A stretch of DNA of 64,000 bases from Amycolatopsis saalfeldensis (GCF_900110575.1 NZ_FOEF01000029.1:1-64000), one strand, 5' to 3'. Positions 8,673 through 18,027 are shown, counted from the first letter of the stretch. Translations and numbers: made by a program. Notes: generated by a model from the letters alone, not told the origin.

Positions 8673-8847
8673 CGGCGGCACCCGGGGTGGAACCGATGTT
8701 CGGCTGGACGTTTCGGCCTGGTCGCGGCAGCCGACGGCGGTCCGCGCGATCCCGATGACCGTCGCTGGGCAGAGGCCGGCTCCACACGCAGGCTCACGCC
8801 CTGCGTTGTCGCCGCTAGGGCCTTTTCCGTTGGTGTTCGCAGAAATG

Positions 8848-9420
8848 TCAGGGAACCTGGGGGAGAGTGGACTCCGTGAAGAGGGCGATGACGCGGTCCA
8901 CGGTGTCCTTTGCCGACGAGGACGCGGTGACGGTCTGCTCGCCTGGGACGTCCAGGCGGTCGCTCGCGGCGAACCAGCTGCGCATGTTCTCCGGGGTGAA
9001 CTCGCTGGCTTGATCTCGGGTGGCGTGGCGGCGCACGGTCTCCTCGAACGGCACGTCGAGGTAGAGGAAGGTGGTCTGCCCGCGGTGGTCGGCGGCGAGC
9101 TGACGCAACATCGGGCCGTAGCGGGCCGTTGTCAGGATGCCGTCGAGGATCACGTGGTAGCCGGCGTCGAGGCTGAACCGGCACACCGTCGCGATGAGCC
9201 CGATGTTCACGCCGTTGGGGACGTCGCGTTCGCGTAGCACGACCCTCCGCAGTAAATCCTGCTGGACCAGGGCTACTCCGCGGCCGAGCCGGGCACGGGC
9301 AGCGGTCGCGACGGTGCTCTTGCCAGCGCCGGACGGCCCCCGCAGCACAACAAGCCGAGTGGCTGCTGAGCCTGTCGGCCCCGTGGGCAGCGGCTGCTCG
9401 GTGGGATGCTGCACGGTCAT
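8848..9420 (-). CDS. P-loop kinase / AAA-type nucleotide-binding protein
   Basis: A 190-residue protein with Walker A GPSGAGKST (residues 28-36) and the layout of a small-molecule kinase: QQDLLRR after the first helix, then GYHVILDGIL and FLYLDVPFEETVRRHATR. This fits the zeta-toxin/adenylyl-sulfate-kinase-like superfamily, but no substrate signature is recognised. ATG 9420 is chosen over GTG 9459 because GGGCGGGAAG lies close by. No antitoxin-like partner is adjacent, so a toxin role is not supported. Confidence 0.7.
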   Translation of the reverse strand: MTVQHPTEQPLPTGPTGSAATRLVVLRGPSGAGKSTVATAARARLGRGVALVQQDLLRRVVLRERDVPNGVNIGLIATVCRFSLDAGYHVILDGILTTARYGPMLRQLAADHRGQTTFLYLDVPFEETVRRHATRDQASEFTPENMRSWFAASDRLDVPGEQTVTASSSAKDTVDRVIALFTESTLPQVP

Positions 9421-9556
9421 CCGCTGCTTCCCGCCCACCTTCTCCGCTTCTCGTCGCACAGCGCAGCCATCGTAGCTCGCCCAATCTTGATTCCCTGGTC
9501 AACGACGACGGCTATAAAATTTGGCGTCGCGCGGCGACTCAGGAAGGGTTGCGAAA

Positions 9557-10414
9557 ATGGCCAGTCGGGTAAGCGATGACTCGGAGCAGCTCGCTCTGGC
9601 CGAGCGGATCCGCGACGCCCGCGCCGCGCTCGGCCTCACCCAGCAACAAGTCGCCGACGCGAGCGGCATTGACCGGGTCGCACTGGCCAACGTCGAACTC
9701 GGCCGCCGCCGCATCAACGTCCTGGAACTCCGCCACCTCGCGCGGACCTTGAGCACGACGATGGCCGTGTTGCTTGACCATCCCGATCGCGACGCCGTCC
9801 CCGCAACCGCGGTGACCCGGCTCGTCGTCGGCCTCACCCCGGCGCAGATCGGCCATCTCACCACCTACGCCCAGTTCCTGCTGTGGTTGCACAACCGGGC
9901 GGAGCCCGCTGAGATCGAACTGGGAGAACAGGAGCCAGAGATGCCCGATGACCGCGTTTCCGCTCACCAGCATGACGACGAACCGATGCTGCGGCCGGAG
10001 GTGACGGCCGTGATGGCCGTCGACGACAGCGCGAAGTCGATGGCGGCGGCTCACGGCGCGGTCATGGCCGCCGAGAGCGCGGTCGGCACGCAGCGAATCC
10101 ACCAGCTGCGCGACGAACAGTCCTCGGCGATGAAGCGGTGGCAGGCTGCGCAACAGGAGCTCGCCGACGCGCGTGAGGCTGGCGACCCGGCCGCGATCCA
10201 GGCCGCCGGCGTCGCCGAGGCAAAGACCTACCGCGACTTCATGCTGCTGAGCGAGTCCTGTGTCACCGAAGGGCTCGCGATCAACCGCGTCCTGGGAGAC
10301 GCCCTGGGCAAGCAGCTCGATCTGCTGCGCCAGTGCGACACGACCCACGTCACGGTGATGGACACACTTCGCGACACCAACCCCGAAGCCGACGGATCTC
10401 GCCATCCTGGCTGA
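9557..10414 (+). CDS. XRE-family transcriptional regulator
   Basis: The 285-residue product has an N-terminal XRE domain (about residues 12-65: ALAERIRDARAALGLTQQQVADASGI, then NVELGRRRINVLEL) and a long, mostly helical, charged C-terminal part with probable coiled coil around residues 165-220. ATG 9557 follows AGGAAGGG. An AT-rich TATAAA (9513-9518) upstream may be its -10. It is divergent from the P-loop kinase at 8848. The ligand and targets are unknown. Confidence 0.75.
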   Translation: MASRVSDDSEQLALAERIRDARAALGLTQQQVADASGIDRVALANVELGRRRINVLELRHLARTLSTTMAVLLDHPDRDAVPATAVTRLVVGLTPAQIGHLTTYAQFLLWLHNRAEPAEIELGEQEPEMPDDRVSAHQHDDEPMLRPEVTAVMAVDDSAKSMAAAHGAVMAAESAVGTQRIHQLRDEQSSAMKRWQAAQQELADAREAGDPAAIQAAGVAEAKTYRDFMLLSESCVTEGLAINRVLGDALGKQLDLLRQCDTTHVTVMDTLRDTNPEADGSRHPG

Positions 10415-10436
10415 GCCCAAGGAGTACTTTTCAGGC

Positions 10437-10658
10437 TCACTTCGCCACGCCTCTGAGGGCGGCGGTGATCTCCTCGGCATCAGCCTGCACCACCGCTCGG
10501 TACGCCTCGATCAGCTCCGCGGTCAGCGGCCACGACCCGACCTCTTCGGCGGTCACCGCGCCGCGGATCTCCCAGGCAACCTCGCCAGGGTCGGCGATCT
10601 GATCTGCCGGAACAACGTACTCCGCAGTGACCTTCTGGATAGCGATCGTGAGATCCAT
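10437..10658 (-). CDS. Small hypothetical protein
   Basis: A 73-residue acidic, helical protein (MDLTIAIQKVTAEYVVPADQ...) converging on the XRE gene at 9557. ATG 10658 is preceded by GGGAG about 13 bases upstream. No motif or family is recognised; its support is codon usage and start context only. Confidence 0.5.
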   Translation of the reverse strand: MDLTIAIQKVTAEYVVPADQIADPGEVAWEIRGAVTAEEVGSWPLTAELIEAYRAVVQADAEEITAALRGVAK

Positions 10659-10794
10659 GATCCGAGGCACTCCCTGCCTCAGCCGTCTGCCCGTTCGGAT
10701 TTCCACCTTCGCAGCTCGGTGGACGGCGAACAGCACGTCCGCAACGGACCGCTCGCGGAAGTCGCCCGAGGACTTGGGGCGCTACGCTGCGGAG

Positions 10795-11625
10795 ATGACG
10801 TTGTCGCCTGACCAGGAACGTGCGCTCGGCCGGTTACGAGAGCTACGGCGCCTGGCTCCGGATCCCGCGCCAACAGCGGATTTCTCGCTCTGGGGCGAGT
10901 TGGCGCAGGAGCGCCGCCGAGCCGAAATCGACCAGGCCGAGCGGCTGGCCCGCAACGGCCTGGGGTTCGGCGACCAGATCGTCAGCGGTGAAGAGCGCGT
11001 GCAGCTGGCGAGCTGGCTGGCGGCAATGACGGGCTGGTGGACAACCCAGGAGCCGCTGGCCACGCTGGACGACCTGGTCGCAGAATTGCCCGCGGACGAA
11101 GTGGTCCGGATCTGCGGCGAGGAGGGCCTCGCCCTGATCGGCGAGCGTGAACACCACGGGGATCGCCAACTGTTCCTGGTGGACGAAGGCGGACTGCTGG
11201 CCGAGCTGTTCCTGGAACGCAGCCTGCCCGGCAACCCGGAGCCATGGTCGCTGACGATCTACGGCAACGTCGAGATCGTCGATCCGGTCCTGCTGGTTCT
11301 GGCGGCGCGCACCTGGTCGTGTACCACCGAATCGGACGGCAGGCGGCTGGCGGCGGGTTCGCGGGGCTGGCATCTACGCAACTCGATCGCGACTGGCGGG
11401 AGCTTGCGGGCCGCGCTGGCCGCAATGCGCGCGTCCACCCGGCCGGTCCTGCCGTGGAAGATTCCGCCGATCACCGGCTGGCTCGGCCCGGACTCACCCC
11501 GCGGCCTGGAGAAGCAGCCGCACGAGCAGATCGCCCTGGCGGCGCGGGCCGACACCCGCGCCGCGCTCGACACGCTTCCCGAGTACGTCCGCGCGAAACT
11601 CGGCCCGTGCTTGATGACTGCCTGA
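10795..11625 (+). CDS. Hypothetical protein
   Basis: A 276-residue soluble protein with typical high-GC codon use and no recognised domain. The N-terminal 70 residues are Arg/Glu-rich helix. The middle contains EEGLALIGEREHHGDRQLFLVDEGG. It faces away from the small gene ending at 10658 and ends before the ApeA-like gene that converges on it. The ribosome binding site at ATG 10795 is weak (GGAG directly adjacent), so the start is uncertain. Confidence 0.55.
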   Translation: MTLSPDQERALGRLRELRRLAPDPAPTADFSLWGELAQERRRAEIDQAERLARNGLGFGDQIVSGEERVQLASWLAAMTGWWTTQEPLATLDDLVAELPADEVVRICGEEGLALIGEREHHGDRQLFLVDEGGLLAELFLERSLPGNPEPWSLTIYGNVEIVDPVLLVLAARTWSCTTESDGRRLAAGSRGWHLRNSIATGGSLRAALAAMRASTRPVLPWKIPPITGWLGPDSPRGLEKQPHEQIALAARADTRAALDTLPEYVRAKLGPCLMTA

Positions 11626-11785
11626 CAACTCTCGGCATCCGCTGCCCGGGCTTCGGATCGAAAGGGCGATCCGGAGACTGTCCATCGCGGCCAGCACTCG
11701 ATCATTGTGCGGACCGCCATTGCCAGGCACTGAGCTCCGGACCGGCCTTGAGGCCAACAAGCTCGTCATCGGATGTGTGGCGTCT

Positions 11786-13099
11786 CTACAGCAGAGGCCA
11801 GTCACCGCGGTCGATCGCGGAGGCCAAACGTGCGGGCGGAACACCGAAGGTGCGCAGGACCAGCCCTACGGCAACGGTGTGGCCGAGCCGGGTCAGCATC
11901 CGCAGCTGCTCGTCGGTCTGGCGGATGTTGCCGTGAGCGAGGTTGTTGCGCGCCTTGCCCATGATGTGCCAGACGTTGCGAGGCTCTTGCAGAATCCCCT
12001 GCAGGACAGGAGGAATCGGGGTAGTGGCTTTCTCGATCGGCGTGCGGATCTCCTCTGGCAAGCTCGTGGCGAGCTGGGTAAGTCGTTGCCACAGCTCGAA
12101 TGCGGCATCGCCGGTGTCGACGCCGTGGAAGCTTTCCAGGGCGGCGACCAGGGCGATGAAGCGTGACGTCACCGGCAGCGGACGGGCGCTGATCGAGGTG
12201 AAGTAGTCGGCGAAGGTGACGTAGCGGCTCTTCAGCTCGGCCCAGCCGGCGAGCAGGTCGGTCAGCGGAGCTCCACCGGGCCCGCAGTGCACCAGCGCCC
12301 CAAGCGCACCCGGCCGCGGGCGTTCAGCCTCGTAGCGTTGCTGGGTCAGCTCGCGTCCGTATACAGAGGACTCGTCGCGGCCGCCGGATTTCACGCTGGC
12401 GAAGGTCACCGGCTGTGGCTCGCCGATGGCGAACGAGCTCAGCTCCGCGACCGGGCGGACGTAATCGTCCATCCAATCGTGCAGCGGTCGGCGGTGACCG
12501 GTCACGGTGATCACCGGCGTTGTGGTGAACGACAGTTTGTACAGCTGCGGCGCAGTGAACGACGCGAGGTAGTGCAGACGCATCTGGTCGCCGTTCGTGC
12601 CGGTCCACTCCTGCGTGGAGTCGGCGTTCCAGGTTCCGCCGAACGGCGCGTCGTCGCCGAACTGCTCGATGTACCGGTAGGTCTTGAGCGGGGTCACGCC
12701 GGACAGCTCGGTCAGGCCGCCCACCTGGAAGGTGATCTCGTCGAACTGAAGGTCCGTGTTCTCTCGCAACCGGGGTCCGGCCACGGCGAGCTCGGCCAGC
12801 AGCATCGACTGTCCCGGCAGCTGATGCGAGACGTAGGCCTCGGGGAACGCGACGTCGAGGTTGTTGCGCAGCTCCCCGCGGACGACCCCGTACGGCTTGA
12901 CGCTCGGCTCCCAGACCGTCCACGACGGATCGATCCGCGCGGCGACGTCCGGCGACGGCGGCTCAGCCGGCAGTTCGTAGGCCATACCGGTGACGTTCTC
13001 CGCGCCGGCCAGGGAGAGGATGCCGGACACCGATGAGCCGTCGGCGAGCCGCCACTGCAGCGGATAGTCGCCGGGCGGCATCAGCGGATTCCGGTTCAT
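11786..13099 (-). CDS. ApeA-like HEPN-domain protein (candidate abortive-infection defence)
   Basis: A 437-residue protein with a beta-rich N-terminal half (residues 1-270) resembling the ApeA N-terminal domain and an alpha-helical C-terminal HEPN domain. The HEPN RNase-like motif is RNNLAH (R384 to H389, R-x4-H). ApeA is a known anti-phage HEPN protein thought to act by RNA cleavage after infection. Preceding helices such as FIALVAALESFHG and the final MLTRLGHTVAVGLVLRTFGV fit the ApeA-like HEPN fold. It stands alone, as ApeA does. The assignment is by motif and architecture. Confidence 0.68.
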   Translation of the reverse strand: MNRNPLMPPGDYPLQWRLADGSSVSGILSLAGAENVTGMAYELPAEPPSPDVAARIDPSWTVWEPSVKPYGVVRGELRNNLDVAFPEAYVSHQLPGQSMLLAELAVAGPRLRENTDLQFDEITFQVGGLTELSGVTPLKTYRYIEQFGDDAPFGGTWNADSTQEWTGTNGDQMRLHYLASFTAPQLYKLSFTTTPVITVTGHRRPLHDWMDDYVRPVAELSSFAIGEPQPVTFASVKSGGRDESSVYGRELTQQRYEAERPRPGALGALVHCGPGGAPLTDLLAGWAELKSRYVTFADYFTSISARPLPVTSRFIALVAALESFHGVDTGDAAFELWQRLTQLATSLPEEIRTPIEKATTPIPPVLQGILQEPRNVWHIMGKARNNLAHGNIRQTDEQLRMLTRLGHTVAVGLVLRTFGVPPARLASAIDRGDWPLL

Positions 13100-13353
13100 C
13101 GCGCCACCCCGCGTACGACCGGAACGCTGGCGCGGCGATCATCGGCTCGGGTCTGCGGGCGCAGCTCGTGTGCGAACGTCATGTCACCAGCATGCCCGGC
13201 GCAGGGAATCCGTCAGCGCCCAGTAGCCCTCGGGGGCGCATACCGCGTTGACCAGCGGCGATGCGGGGGGATGCGCGCGGTGGCTGATGCGTCCGGGACG
13301 CGGCGGCTCTGTTTCGTCGTGTTTGTGCTGCTCGGAGCCGGTACCCTGATCGG

Positions 13354-13764
13354 GTGGATCGACATGAGATGGCCGTCGCGCAGCCGGTGGTCGGCGAGGA
13401 CTTCCGGCCTGCCCCTGTCCGTCGGATCGTGAACACCGTTGCCGCGTGGTTCATGTCCGATGTCGACCTTCACCAGCCCGTCGACTTCACCTCGCAGCAT
13501 GTGCACGTGGACGGTCACCGAATTACCCAGGTCTCCGCCAGCGTCGCGCGAGATCTGCTGAACCGGCCGTTCGCCTCGACCTCCCAGCAGGCGGTGATTC
13601 TGAATCGCATCGTGACGTGGGCCAAGCCTGTCGGCAGTGTCTACGAGGTGCCGGTCTTCCGCCGCCGGTTGAGCGGGTCGCTGCTCGTGGCGACCCTTCG
13701 GATCGCCCGCCTCAACATCCGCGGCAGCGAGGAGTGGATTGCCTACTGGCGGCACGAGGACTGA
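13354..13764 (+). CDS. Hypothetical protein
   Basis: A 136-residue protein with a conserved-looking C-terminal half (RRRLSGSLLVATLRIARLNIRGSEEWIAYWRHED). GTG 13354 is the most upstream start and ATG 13369 is an alternative; neither has a strong ribosome binding site. It converges on the gene ending at 13794. No family is recognised. Confidence 0.5.
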   Translation: MDRHEMAVAQPVVGEDFRPAPVRRIVNTVAAWFMSDVDLHQPVDFTSQHVHVDGHRITQVSASVARDLLNRPFASTSQQAVILNRIVTWAKPVGSVYEVPVFRRRLSGSLLVATLRIARLNIRGSEEWIAYWRHED

Positions 13765-13793
13765 CGCCTGGCGCCAGATCGCGGCCGGGCCGG

Positions 13794-14786
13794 TTACCCG
13801 AGTCGGGCTGCATCGAAGTGATCCGACTGGCTGTAGAGCAGCCGGTAGGCGACGGCGAACATGCGGCCGGAGCGTAGGCCCGGCTGAAGCCAGCGATCGG
13901 CGATCCGTTTCCAGCCGTCGGGGCCGTGCTGGTCGGCATGGCGGGCGACCTCGAAGGCCAGTGACGATGCGACCTGGACGTAGACGTCCGGTCCGGTGAC
14001 CCACCGCAGGATCATCTCGACCAGTTGCTTCCGCGCTTGGTCGTTGACTCGGCCAGGGGAGATGTCCTCGCCCTCGCTGGCGAGGCTGAGAAGCGACACG
14101 CTCTCGTTGCGGCCATGCCCTTCTCCGGTCAGCGCCATCCGCGCGCGGCGGCGGGCGTGCGCGGGTTCTGGGTGCTCGGACTGCAGGACGGTCAGCACCT
14201 CGTGCAGCGCAGCCGCGATACTCGCCACCGCCTGGGTGCCGGCGGCGGCCAGGACCGCGTGCAGGTATTCGGCGTCGAGATCGCTGATGGGAACCACAGG
14301 CCGGATCGGTCCGCGATCGGCCTCGAGTTCATCGGCCTTGAGGAGCTGCTGGGCGAGATCGGACTCGTAACGGCCGTCGCCCAGCAGCCGCCAGCTTTGG
14401 TACGCCGCATCGACCACGCGTGAAGCACGAGGCCCCGGTCGGGGAGCCTTGACCGCGTCCGGGTACTTCCCGCGTGCCGACTGCCGGGTTATGCCCAGCG
14501 CGGCGCCGATCGCCGGGTATCCGACGGCACCGGTCCGGCCGGCACCGTGCACGGCAAACCTCACGATGACCTCGGCTATCTCGCGTACTTCCGCGGCTGC
14601 CGACGCCAGGGCAAGCCACGCAGCGGCCTGATCCCGGGGACTCGTGCCCGCGTCGTGGACGCTGAGCGGGGAGTCTGCGGGGCCGAGCCCGGTCTGGTGG
14701 CGAGCCAGCTGCCAAGCCAGCTCTTGCACCGAGTCGCTGACTTCTTCGCGTTCGCCCTCGGTCGGCTGCCGCCACGTCATCGCCAT
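13794..14786 (-). CDS. Hypothetical protein with internal helix-turn-helix-like segment
   Basis: A 330-residue, largely helical protein. Residues 89-108 (GYPAIGAALGITRQSARGKY) look like a helix-turn-helix of the sigma-4/Myb sort found in many actinobacterial hypotheticals. The start lies only 3 bases from a double inverted repeat (14789-14834), so the protein could bind its own promoter region. There is no clear ribosome binding site before ATG 14786 or 14780, which may mean a leaderless message. The role is unknown. Confidence 0.6.
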   Translation of the reverse strand: MAMTWRQPTEGEREEVSDSVQELAWQLARHQTGLGPADSPLSVHDAGTSPRDQAAAWLALASAAAEVREIAEVIVRFAVHGAGRTGAVGYPAIGAALGITRQSARGKYPDAVKAPRPGPRASRVVDAAYQSWRLLGDGRYESDLAQQLLKADELEADRGPIRPVVPISDLDAEYLHAVLAAAGTQAVASIAAALHEVLTVLQSEHPEPAHARRRARMALTGEGHGRNESVSLLSLASEGEDISPGRVNDQARKQLVEMILRWVTGPDVYVQVASSLAFEVARHADQHGPDGWKRIADRWLQPGLRSGRMFAVAYRLLYSQSDHFDAARLG

Positions 14787-14788
14787 AG

Positions 14789-14834
14789 TTGACAGCTTAT
14801 CCTGTCAAAACTAATTGACAAGGAAGGCTGTCAA
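14789..14834. promoter_or_regulatory. Tandem inverted repeats TTGACAG/CTGTCAA in a divergent promoter
   Basis: Two palindromic units lie side by side: TTGACAG (14789-14795) with CTGTCAA (14802-14808), and TTGACA (14815-14820) with CTGTCAA (14828-14834). They occupy the whole gap between the divergent starts at 14786 and 14836. TTGACA also resembles a -35 box. An operator for one of the flanking proteins is inferred. Confidence 0.6.
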
Positions 14835-14835
14835 C

Positions 14836-15420
14836 ATGCGGTGCCAAAGGCGCATGTCACCCGGACTCGTGATCGGGACGACGCTCGGCACTCGGCGGCG
14901 CGCTGCTCGGTATCGTCTGGACCATGCTGGACACAGTTGCCCGCACCTGCAGCCCTCACTGGATCGGCTGCCGCGCGCCGATGGCGTCTCGGCGCAGTGT
15001 TCGGAGGCCGGCGTGACGTTCTGGCAGACCCAGCTGGGGCCCTGCATCGAGAAGGACATTCCTGTCGACTCGGGCGACCAACGACTCATCGGCGAGATTT
15101 TCTGCCCTGAATGCGACAACATCCTCGCCCGGCTGCATGACCGCGCCGAGGGTGTCGGCCTCACCTCGTGGATGCGCGGCTCGTCGGTGGCCAACCCGCA
15201 GAGCCTGATCGTCGGATACGCCTTCTTCTCCCTCGTCACTGCGGCGGAACCCGCCGACGACGAGGCTGCTGACCTGGTGTGCTGGCGCGGCCACGGAGAT
15301 CTGCGGATCACCGGTGCGGACTGCCGGGCGGTCATCGATCGCTACCGAGGCAGGGGCCGGAAAATCCGACACCCCGCCACGCGTGTTCCGCACTCGGACG
15401 GCGAACCTTCGGTACCCTGA
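14836..15420 (+). CDS. Hypothetical protein with one CPxC motif
   Basis: A 194-residue protein from ATG 14836, preceded by GGAAGG inside the operator region. The C-terminal two thirds look protein-like (VTFWQTQLGPCIEKDIPV, FCPECDNILARLHDRAEG). The first 50 residues are Arg-rich and unconvincing, so GTG 15013 is an alternative start. A single Cys-x2-Cys pair may bind metal or be incidental. No family is recognised. Confidence 0.45.
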   Translation: MRCQRRMSPGLVIGTTLGTRRRAARYRLDHAGHSCPHLQPSLDRLPRADGVSAQCSEAGVTFWQTQLGPCIEKDIPVDSGDQRLIGEIFCPECDNILARLHDRAEGVGLTSWMRGSSVANPQSLIVGYAFFSLVTAAEPADDEAADLVCWRGHGDLRITGADCRAVIDRYRGRGRKIRHPATRVPHSDGEPSVP

Positions 15421-15503
15421 TCGCACAAACGCATGCCTGAGGCGGGACCGCTCGCCACGTCGGGTTTGAGGCACCCGGCACGTCATCCTCAATTGGAGGA
15501 GCC

Positions 15504-15749
15504 GTGTCGGCTGCCCACATTGCCTTCATCACCGTCGCTGCCCTAGCCGCGGTGTGCATCCTGATCCACACCGCCCTCGTCGTCTACGCCGTGGTGATTG
15601 CGCTCAACACCAGTGACAAGAAGCGCCGGCAGGCCGCTCTGCGCGTGCTGCGGATGTTGTCGCCGGCGCTGTCGCTCAAGCTCGGGCCCGTGGCGATCAG
15701 CCGCGGCGAGGCGCCGGAAACGCCTGAGCGGCGAGAGCTCAGCGAGTAA
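15504..15749 (+). CDS. Small single-pass membrane protein
   Basis: The 81-residue protein has an N-terminal hydrophobic segment (about residues 5-35, AFITVAALAAVCILIHTALV) followed by a basic cytoplasmic tail (SDKKRRQAALRVLRML). The GTG 15504 start is well supported by GGAGGA. No family is recognised. Confidence 0.65.
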   Translation: MSAAHIAFITVAALAAVCILIHTALVVYAVVIALNTSDKKRRQAALRVLRMLSPALSLKLGPVAISRGEAPETPERRELSE

Positions 15750-15836
15750 CGCTCTGACCTTGTTCGCGGTGGCGGGAACCGAGACGGCGCTCGCCACCGC
15801 GAACGGTGCGGACGCGGCAGGGCCAGCACGAGGTTG

Positions 15837-16733
15837 TCAGCCTCGAGGGTCTGGCACGAAGGCGGTGGCCGTCTTGAGCGTCTCGATCACGCACTCGGTC
15901 AGCTCCGCGCTGCTGCGCAGCGATCCGAGCAGCGCCCGGGCCTGGTCCTCATCGTCATTCCAGACCGCCGCGATGAACCGTCCGGCCCACCGCGCTGCAG
16001 GCGGGACCTCGTCGGCGGCCAGCTCGTCATCAGTGCTGGTGGATCGCCACCCCGGATACGCCGGTTCGCCGGGGACGTCGTTGGCGATCAGTCCACGGGC
16101 CTGGCGGCACCAGCCTTTCATCGCCCCGATGACCGCGGGCGTCCCGTGTTCCGTGCTGAACCGCTGCAAGAGTTCCAGCGCGCCATCCGGGCCATGCCAG
16201 TGCTCGCGCGCCGCGGCCGCGAACAGCGTGCGGGCTTCCGGCGCCCACGCCGCCTCCGGCACCGTCGTGTCCTGCGGGCCCAGCCCGGTCCGCACCATCT
16301 CGGCGGACAGCCGCAAGGTGGCGACGACCGCGTCACGGAAATCCTGCTCAGGAAACAAATCTGAGCACAGCGTGTCGATTAGGGCGCGCTGCTCCTCACG
16401 GTCGTCGCCGAAGCCGGCGGCCAGGAATCGCCCAGCCCAGAGCATGCCAGCCGGAACGGCGTCGAGTGACAGTGTCGCGCCGGTGGAGACGTCGATGGGC
16501 TCGAGGGACGGCTTCTGGCCGTCGTGAGGCTCGAACCCGGTCTCGAACTTGGCGTGGTCGACCCATTCGCGCAACGCGACGAGCAGCTGGTTCCCGTGAT
16601 CGCGGGTGAACGCCGCGATCAGGCGGGAGATCTCGTCGACGGCCGCCGGGCCACGCGACCAGTCCATACGCACGGCGGCATCCATGAGTGCTTGGGCATC
16701 CGTCGCCCACTTCGGAGGGTTCATTCCGACCAT
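15837..16733 (-). CDS. Hypothetical protein with internal duplication
   Basis: A 298-residue acidic, helical protein. Two internal stretches are homologous: WAGRFLAAGFGDDREEQRAL...SAEMV and WAGRFIAAVWNDDEDQARAL...ATAFV, so a module of about 130 residues has been duplicated. The sequence before each copy also ends in a Pro-Ala-x-x-x-WAGRF phrase. ATG 16733 is chosen for the GGAG about 9 bases upstream. No known family is recognised. Confidence 0.6.
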   Translation of the reverse strand: MVGMNPPKWATDAQALMDAAVRMDWSRGPAAVDEISRLIAAFTRDHGNQLLVALREWVDHAKFETGFEPHDGQKPSLEPIDVSTGATLSLDAVPAGMLWAGRFLAAGFGDDREEQRALIDTLCSDLFPEQDFRDAVVATLRLSAEMVRTGLGPQDTTVPEAAWAPEARTLFAAAAREHWHGPDGALELLQRFSTEHGTPAVIGAMKGWCRQARGLIANDVPGEPAYPGWRSTSTDDELAADEVPPAARWAGRFIAAVWNDDEDQARALLGSLRSSAELTECVIETLKTATAFVPDPRG

Positions 16734-16872
16734 CCCATCGCACTCCGCGATCACGCTGACACAGGGTGACAACTATGGCAGGCGCCTTGGACACTTGCGG
16801 AAGGCAGCCCATGCGACTCGCACGCCCCCGTTTGTCGGCCCGATTTCAAGGTCGTGAGCGCGGGACCGTGCG

Positions 16873-18027
16873 TCACGGCGCGGACGATTTGGTGATGTAC
16901 GGGGGCCGGGGCGCCGATCGTTCTCGGGGCACCCATTCGGCCGGCGGCTGACCGCCCTCGGCGGAGATCACGGGGCGGGCGAGCCGTAGGAACGCGTCGC
17001 GAGCGCCGCCGTCGGCACGGCCGGTGCCGCCGAGCAGCATGTCCGCGAACGTCACGACACCCCAGCTGGCGACGACGCCGTGACGAGCGAGGTAGATATC
17101 CACCGAGCCGATGTCGTGCCGGTTGCTGGTGTCGAGCCAGCTGCAGGCCAGCAGCCGCCACAGGCACCGCGCCAGCGCGTCCTCCTCGAGGGACGGTGCC
17201 GCGGTCACCTCGACCAGGGAACGCCTGATGATCAAGTGCCCCTCGGCCCAATGCGGCACGAACACCGGGGTGGCGCAGCCGAGCGGCCCCGGCTCGCGCG
17301 GCGCGCGGCCGGGTGTGTCGCCTCGCCAGTCCCGCAGGGTGCCGCTGCTCTGCAGCAGCTCGATCAGCGCGACGAGCTCGGTGACGGCGTGCTCGGGCGC
17401 GACCCGCCGTAGGTCGTCGGCGTCGAAGTCCGGTTGCTGGTGGACCGAGGCGACGTCGGCGGGGAGGTTCCCGCCGCGCGCGCACGACTCCCACGCCGCC
17501 AGCACCCAGCACACCCTGGCCAGCCCGGCCTCGGCGCCGGGATGGCCGATCGTCGCGGGCGGCATGTGCTCGCCCGCGTACGCGGCCGTGCGCTTGAGCA
17601 GATCAGTTAGGACCGGCTCGTGGCCCGCGTCGGGCGCCGCGTCGACGCGGGCGGCGTCCAGCCAGCCGCGGCGTCCGGCCAGGTACGGCGACCAGCGACC
17701 TGCCGTATCCCGCTCCGGCCGGGCCCCAGCGAACGACTGCCCCGCGTGCTCGGCCCACTCCCGGCTCGCCAGCCGCGCGCGGACGGCACCGAGAAGAGCG
17801 CCTGCCGGCGCCCCGCCGTCGACCAGGAGCCCGAGTCGCAGCCGGAACGCCGTCGCCACTCGAGCCCAGTGGTCGGCCGGCACGCGGCCCGCGGGAACGA
17901 TCGGCTGGCGATTCCCGGCGGCGGCCAGCCGGCGCTGGATGTCGCCGATCAGATTCGGTGTGCCCGGCAGATGCTCGGCACACCATCGGCCGAGGTCACC
18001 GTTGTGCAGCTGCGTTGCGAGGGACAC
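16873..18027 (-). CDS. Hypothetical protein
   Basis: The 384-residue product starts at GTG 18027 behind GATGAGG. It is soluble, with a helical first half rich in Ala/Arg and a second half with beta-like stretches (TPVFVPHWAEGHLIIRRSLVEV, HDIGSVDIYLARHGVVASWG). Coding signal is strong and the opposite strand shows nothing convincing. No domain is recognised, and its neighbours give no functional hint. Confidence 0.6.
   Translation of the reverse strand: MSLATQLHNGDLGRWCAEHLPGTPNLIGDIQRRLAAAGNRQPIVPAGRVPADHWARVATAFRLRLGLLVDGGAPAGALLGAVRARLASREWAEHAGQSFAGARPERDTAGRWSPYLAGRRGWLDAARVDAAPDAGHEPVLTDLLKRTAAYAGEHMPPATIGHPGAEAGLARVCWVLAAWESCARGGNLPADVASVHQQPDFDADDLRRVAPEHAVTELVALIELLQSSGTLRDWRGDTPGRAPREPGPLGCATPVFVPHWAEGHLIIRRSLVEVTAAPSLEEDALARCLWRLLACSWLDTSNRHDIGSVDIYLARHGVVASWGVVTFADMLLGGTGRADGGARDAFLRLARPVISAEGGQPPAEWVPRERSAPRPPYITKSSAP

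Noticed and set aside
8848..9420. Zeta-toxin assignment for the P-loop kinase
   Set aside because: No antitoxin neighbour and no zeta-specific residues were recognised; only the general kinase fold is supported.
16751..17512. Leftward frame with many Arg residues near 17 kb
   Set aside because: It overlaps the better-supported gene 16873-18027 in another frame and is almost half Arg/Ala/Pro.
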